In this document: positions 43,645 through 47,465 of the stretch, piece by piece | How the letters are laid out: each line of letters starts with the position of its first letter | Position numbering within the stretch: position 1 is the stretch's first letter | NCBI GenBank assembly: GCA_029775875.1 | Contig: JARVKD010000006.1 | Coordinates: 1-47,465, forward strand | Length of the DNA stretch: 47,465 nt | From: Nitrososphaeria archaeon | GTDB taxonomy: Archaea > Thermoproteota > Nitrososphaeria > Nitrososphaerales > JACAEJ01 | Direction: 5' to 3' | Translations under genes and position numbers: made by a program | The notes under the pieces: generated by a model | The model's database searches: none | What the model saw: only the letters and a program-made list of their open reading frames with translations | Told to the model about the DNA's origin: nothing

Positions 43645-45370
43645 GATATATAGAGACCAAGCTTATGACAACAAGAGCTCCCGCATGTTTAAATCCAGCT
43701 GCAACACTTCCTTCACCCATCTTGCCTGCAACGAGGCCCATTATCCATGCTTCAAGAATAGCACCGCTGAGCAATACTTCTACTGCCAGTTTGAGATCCA
43801 TGGCTACATAAGATCCTGCAAATGAACCAGTCAAAGGCATAGTAACAAAGTAGATCATCATAATGGTCGTAGCGACGACCATCACAGCTCCAAAGTAAGG
43901 TATGAATATGTATGGTCTTAGAGTAACCCTCTTCTCCTTTTCAATTTCACTCATCTTTTGACTGAAGTCAGCTAAGCTTCCAAACATCTTCACAGTTCCT
44001 CCTCCAACATCCACAACCTCTAAAAGTAAAAACGCCACGGCCCTTACGAGCCAGCTTCTGACTGATCTCGAAAAGTCGATCATGACCTTACGCAAAGGTA
44101 CCCCCCATGAGAGTTGAGCGGACATAGTTTCGACATATTTGGTCAATCCACCGTACCTTCTATTAGCGAGCTGCTCTATACATTTTTCTGGGGCCAAACC
44201 CGTCTTTCTAATTTCCGCTACATCACGCAAGAAGCTTGGCAACATATTCTCCACAGATTTTCTATGGGACGCATCGCGATAATGGACTATGGCTGCTGGT
44301 ATTACTGCCATTAATAGTCCTAAACCGAGCCTTGTGTAGAACGGTATTTGAGGTATAATGAACAATAATGGGATTATTATTGAGCTAAATGAGAAGACCA
44401 AGTAAGGTGTAAGGTAAGTGAAGGGCTCTTTGGGCTGAATGCTATGAATCATGAATATGAATAATGCTGACACAAGAGGAATGAAGATAACTGAGAAGAT
44501 CACAACACCAGTCAAGCCTGCCCCACCTCCTTGTCCCAGAAGGGCTTGTACAGCGAAAAGAACAAAGAAGGATATGCCAAGGATGACCGCAATAGAAATG
44601 TATGCTTCTGCAAAGGTTCCTATGAGCTCCGATACACTTTTCATCTTTATGGTTCTATATGTGAATATATCTTTGAGCTTAGACTCCATAAAACTAACCA
44701 TATCGCCCCCTGTCTTGAGGATAGATGTATACCCTCCCAGAAAGTCTGATAACGCTTTGTTAGGGTTATACCTAGCAGCTTTATCCAATGCTGAGATGGG
44801 GTCCATTCCAAATACATTTATATCCATCAATATTCGCTTTGCCTCTTTCGCTGTTGCAGGATAGAGATCAACCTTACTTAATCTCTCAAGAGTTACAAAT
44901 GGAGAAATACCACCACCTGCTAATGTAGTTATGTAACCTATTACGAAAGGTAATTCATTGTCTATGGCACTTGCCCTTGAAGACTGGCTCAACTTAGGTG
45001 CTATTAATCCTAATGCAAATACTATTGGTGCAATAGGCAGAAGAAAAATGCCAACAATTGATCTATATGCAAAGATTACATACACCCCTAGAATCGTTGG
45101 AATCATGCTCATTATTGTGAAGAATAGGACTAGAGAGATATGAACTTCTGGTGACATCGCAAGGTTGGACTTTTGTATATCCTCCCTTAACTGTGGCATA
45201 TTCTTGCTGAACCAGATAGAAGGTCTTCTCAAGAGTTTAAAGATAAAGGCTACAAACTTATCTGCAAGGGATACTTTAATGGCCTCTGATTTTAATTTAC
45301 TTGACAAGGGGCTCGATTTGTTTTTCAATTTTCTCAAAGACCCCCTTTGGATTGTTATGGTACTGCTCAA
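43610..45370 (-). CDS. FlaJ/TadC-like secretion platform membrane protein
   Basis: Inner membrane platform of an archaeal type IV pilus or archaellum-like machine. The 586-aa protein has two T2SSF modules: the first around ELPFVIGYITTLAGGGISPFV to about 215, the second around LPSFLRDVAEIRKTGLAPEKC. Nine or so transmembrane segments lie in between and at the C-terminus. The start codon at 45370 overlaps the ATPase gene by 74 bases. An internal TTG (about 45310) would reduce this to about 14 bases. It is made from the same transcript as the ATPase. Confidence 0.88.
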   Translation of the reverse strand: MSSTITIQRGSLRKLKNKSSPLSSKLKSEAIKVSLADKFVAFIFKLLRRPSIWFSKNMPQLREDIQKSNLAMSPEVHISLVLFFTIMSMIPTILGVYVIFAYRSIVGIFLLPIAPIVFALGLIAPKLSQSSRASAIDNELPFVIGYITTLAGGGISPFVTLERLSKVDLYPATAKEAKRILMDINVFGMDPISALDKAARYNPNKALSDFLGGYTSILKTGGDMVSFMESKLKDIFTYRTIKMKSVSELIGTFAEAYISIAVILGISFFVLFAVQALLGQGGGAGLTGVVIFSVIFIPLVSALFIFMIHSIQPKEPFTYLTPYLVFSFSSIIIPLLFIIPQIPFYTRLGLGLLMAVIPAAIVHYRDASHRKSVENMLPSFLRDVAEIRKTGLAPEKCIEQLANRRYGGLTKYVETMSAQLSWGVPLRKVMIDFSRSVRSWLVRAVAFLLLEVVDVGGGTVKMFGSLADFSQKMSEIEKEKRVTLRPYIFIPYFGAVMVVATTIMMIYFVTMPLTGSFAGSYVAMDLKLAVEVLLSGAILEAWIMGLVAGKMGEGSVAAGFKHAGALVVISLVSIYLTRIFLPGSPV

Positions 45371-46886
45371 AAACTGCTCCTATGTCTCTATAGTTTCTAA
45401 TGCCTCTCTTTTTTAGCCAATCGAGTATCAGTGCTCTTCTGTCAAGCTCTTCTAGAACTTCATCCATGTTCATCCCTCTATCTCTTGCCAACTTCTTCAA
45501 TTTGTAACTGTCTTCAAGGCGATGGGCGACAAATGAATCATTAGAAGGCGACCATTCAAAGACTCTAAGATACTTATCATACTCTACAACTTCATCCACT
45601 GATATGACACGACGGGCTATCTTAAGATAGCTACTTTCAGCTAGAGGTATTGCCACTCTACGAGTAGAGACTACCAAATCAAGGAAAGGTATGTATGAAG
45701 GCGATACATTCATGGGTTTAGAGGTCAATCTTTGCATAGCTGAATGGACATCATCAGCATGAAGAGTACACATGCCACCATGACCTGTACTTATGGCTTG
45801 GAATAAAACGAAGGCTTCTTCTCCACGAACCTCTCCGACAACTAGAACGTCTGGCCTCATCCTCAAAGATGCTTTTACAAGATCATACAACGTTATTTCT
45901 CCTATCCTCTCTACGCCAAATCCATAGCTAGGTCTCGATATTAGTGGTATCCAGTTCTGATGTGGTATGTTTATCTCTTGAACTTCCTCAATCGTTACTA
46001 TTTTCAAATTTGGGCGGACCATTGTTAGCAAAGAATTCAGAGTAGTGGTCTTTCCTGAAGCAGTTGCTCCAACTACAATTGTTGAGGAACGGTTTTCCAT
46101 GAGCATCCAAAGATAGCTAGCAATCTTATAATCGAGAGTGGCAAAATTCAGCATATCAATTATTGTAATAGGGTCCTCACGAAACTTTCTTATCGATAAA
46201 GTGCTACCTTGAGGAGATACTTCACGTCTAAAAGTTGCTGCTAACCTATGCCTGCCTGGTAGCGTTGCATCAACAACAGGATAAGCGGTAGAAATATGCT
46301 TCCCAGCAAGATGAACAAGCCTTATTATAGTATCGTCAAGTTCTTGATCATTATCAAATATTAAATTTGTCCCAAGACTCTCATAGTTTCTATGCCAAAC
46401 GAAGGCGGGCTTACCTACTCCATCTATTGATATGTCTTCTATGTTTGGATCGAGCATGAAGGGATTAATAGGACCAAAGCCTATCATATCTCTCTCAGCA
46501 AAATATAGAATCTTTGACCATGATATATTTGGCATCTTTCCTAAGCTGAGCTTATATTTTTCAATCGTTCTTTTTGCATGTTCTTCAAAGTACCCTTTAG
46601 GGTCAATTTCACTTCTTGGTACCTTCAGTTCCATTTGTAGTATATTTATTATATCGCTGTAGACCCTTTTTTCTTCATTATTTAAACTTAATTCATCTAT
46701 AAGGTACATGAGTGTCTTTCTTACTGGGTCTTCAGTTATTATTGCATAAACAAAAGGCTCCTGCAATGGATATTTTTCTATTACAGATATTCCTAAAGGT
46801 ACTGGCTTCGCTACTATAGGCTCGAATAATAATGCTTGATTTTGAGAATTTTCCTTTTTGTCCTTGTTTTTCCCTAGTTTTACCAT
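45297..46886 (-). CDS. FlaI/GspE-type secretion ATPase
   Basis: Hexameric motor of type IV pilus/archaellum systems. The 529-aa protein has the Walker A VVGATASGKTTTLNSLL (about 270-286), the Asp box VTIEEVQEI, Walker B MRPDVLVVGEVRGEEA and the His box STGHGGMCTLHADD. The N-terminal domain includes DISIDGVGKPAFVWHR, the family entry motif. The ATG at 46886 has TTTATATCG about 30 bases upstream. No pilin, prepilin peptidase or other fla gene is in the window, so a pilus or adhesin system is likelier than an archaellum. Confidence 0.92.
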   Translation of the reverse strand: MVKLGKNKDKKENSQNQALLFEPIVAKPVPLGISVIEKYPLQEPFVYAIITEDPVRKTLMYLIDELSLNNEEKRVYSDIINILQMELKVPRSEIDPKGYFEEHAKRTIEKYKLSLGKMPNISWSKILYFAERDMIGFGPINPFMLDPNIEDISIDGVGKPAFVWHRNYESLGTNLIFDNDQELDDTIIRLVHLAGKHISTAYPVVDATLPGRHRLAATFRREVSPQGSTLSIRKFREDPITIIDMLNFATLDYKIASYLWMLMENRSSTIVVGATASGKTTTLNSLLTMVRPNLKIVTIEEVQEINIPHQNWIPLISRPSYGFGVERIGEITLYDLVKASLRMRPDVLVVGEVRGEEAFVLFQAISTGHGGMCTLHADDVHSAMQRLTSKPMNVSPSYIPFLDLVVSTRRVAIPLAESSYLKIARRVISVDEVVEYDKYLRVFEWSPSNDSFVAHRLEDSYKLKKLARDRGMNMDEVLEELDRRALILDWLKKRGIRNYRDIGAVFEQYHNNPKGVFEKIEKQIEPLVK

Positions 46887-47116
46887 CTAAAAGCAAATAT
46901 CAAATTTCGATCGATATAAACATTATTCTAACCTTTTAGACTATTAAGTAAAATTTTATCTAACTATAGGAGCTTTTGCTTAGAAAAGATAACCTAAATT
47001 TAAATTAGAATGTAGCAGGGATTCTAACGCGTATTCATGGCATAAATTAATGCTAGGAGGTAGGGGTTAGATGTGGGTTTTTGAGCATTTTATGTGCGGA
47101 TTAGTAGCAATTTTCA

Positions 47117-47465
47117 ATAGACCTGCTAAGAAATGTAAAATCAGCAGTAGAAAAAGCATATCAAATGAGGAGGGATGAATGCGAGTTTTACACAACTTCT
47201 ATAAACGCTTTTGAGCTTTACATAGGTGCATATAGGTCAAGAAAGCCTAAAAGAGTTGCTGATGTAGAAGAAATTCTTAACGATCTAATTTTATTATCGA
47301 TAAATAAAAACGAGGCTGAAGAATCTGCAAAGATATTCGTAGAATTGATGGAGAAAGGCGAAATCATAGATATAAGAGATGCATCGATAACTGTTGCATT
47401 CTGGAAAGTGATTGCCACAATATTGTTACTAGAAATGCAGCTCACTTCACTATGATTTCAGGGAT
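47117..47465 (+). pseudogene. VapC-like PIN-domain toxin, frameshifted, runs off the window
   Basis: PIN-domain RNase pattern in two frames. From 47117 the frame reads IDLLRNVKSAVEKAYQMRRD, then TTSINAFELYIGAYRS and DIRDASITVA, with the internal Asp/Glu residues of PIN proteins. Near 47396-47398 the reading must change frame (one base missing) to continue ILESDCHNIVTRNAAHFTMISG-like, the family C-terminus. At the 5' end the catalytic first Asp (usually LDSN) is replaced (ISSN) and lies in yet another frame. This looks like a decayed toxin. No VapB antitoxin is visible. Confidence 0.65.

Noticed and set aside
1-47465. CRISPR arrays, rRNA genes, insertion sequences and integrase-type attachment sites
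   Set aside because: I saw no regularly spaced repeats, rRNA-like sequence, transposase or integrase. The only clear direct repeat pair is the 34-bp pair around doc.

Overview
The window is AT-rich, densely packed archaeal chromosome. Archaeal markers are spread along it: a geranylgeranyl reductase, elongation factor 1-beta, a two-ring Cdc48, the Holliday resolvase Hjc, a tRNA gene interrupted by introns of the bulge-helix-bulge kind, deoxyhypusine synthase, archaeal-type GAPDH overlapping PGK, and a FlaI/FlaJ-type secretion pair. Many genes start with TTG or GTG, several with a TATA-like box about 25-30 bases upstream and little or no leader, while others carry a strong GGAGG-type ribosome site. 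A TACK-type archaeon (Thaumarchaeota/Bathyarchaeota-like) is my best guess; the sequence alone does not prove it.

Left edge (1-3052): a defence and accessory patch. A type IIG restriction-modification gene is broken by a frameshift. Next to it a Doc/Fic toxin gene with a 42-aa partner lies between two perfect 34-bp direct repeats, beside a small zinc-ribbon gene. The right edge (47117-47465) holds a broken VapC-like PIN toxin gene.

3089-13161: a Get3/ArsA-like ATPase in an operon with a B12-binding/radical SAM protein, lipid saturation (geranylgeranyl reductase), translation and protein quality control (aEF1-beta, Cdc48), Hjc, a tRNA-Gly with apparently two introns, a DUF483 protein and a phosphoesterase. 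13317-22726: IleRS, a UPF0104-type membrane protein, then a repair-like cluster of metallophosphoesterase, Lhr helicase, a small membrane protein and a metallo-beta-lactamase nuclease. This has the same nuclease/helicase/phosphoesterase content as the bacterial DNA-ligase-associated repair operon, but without a ligase.

22781-33478: a YchF GTPase, DUF211 beside a TIGR00267-type membrane protein, an ArsB/NhaD-type transporter, a sugar nucleotidyltransferase, a K+-independent type membrane pyrophosphatase, a lone Lrp ligand-binding domain, deoxyhypusine synthase, a purine-type phosphoribosyltransferase and a TldD-family protein.

33573-39854: a cofactor neighbourhood. It contains Thi4 thiazole synthase (NAD-consuming) with a coupled 49-aa zinc protein, nicotinate phosphoribosyltransferase, and LarB, LarC and LarE for the nickel-pincer nucleotide, which is built from nicotinic acid adenine dinucleotide. 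Supply and use of pyridine nucleotides thus lie side by side; no LarA is in the window. 39858-46886: a pgk-gap operon with a double palindrome upstream, an AbrB-PhoU regulator, and a FlaI/FlaJ-type ATPase and membrane platform without a pilin gene.
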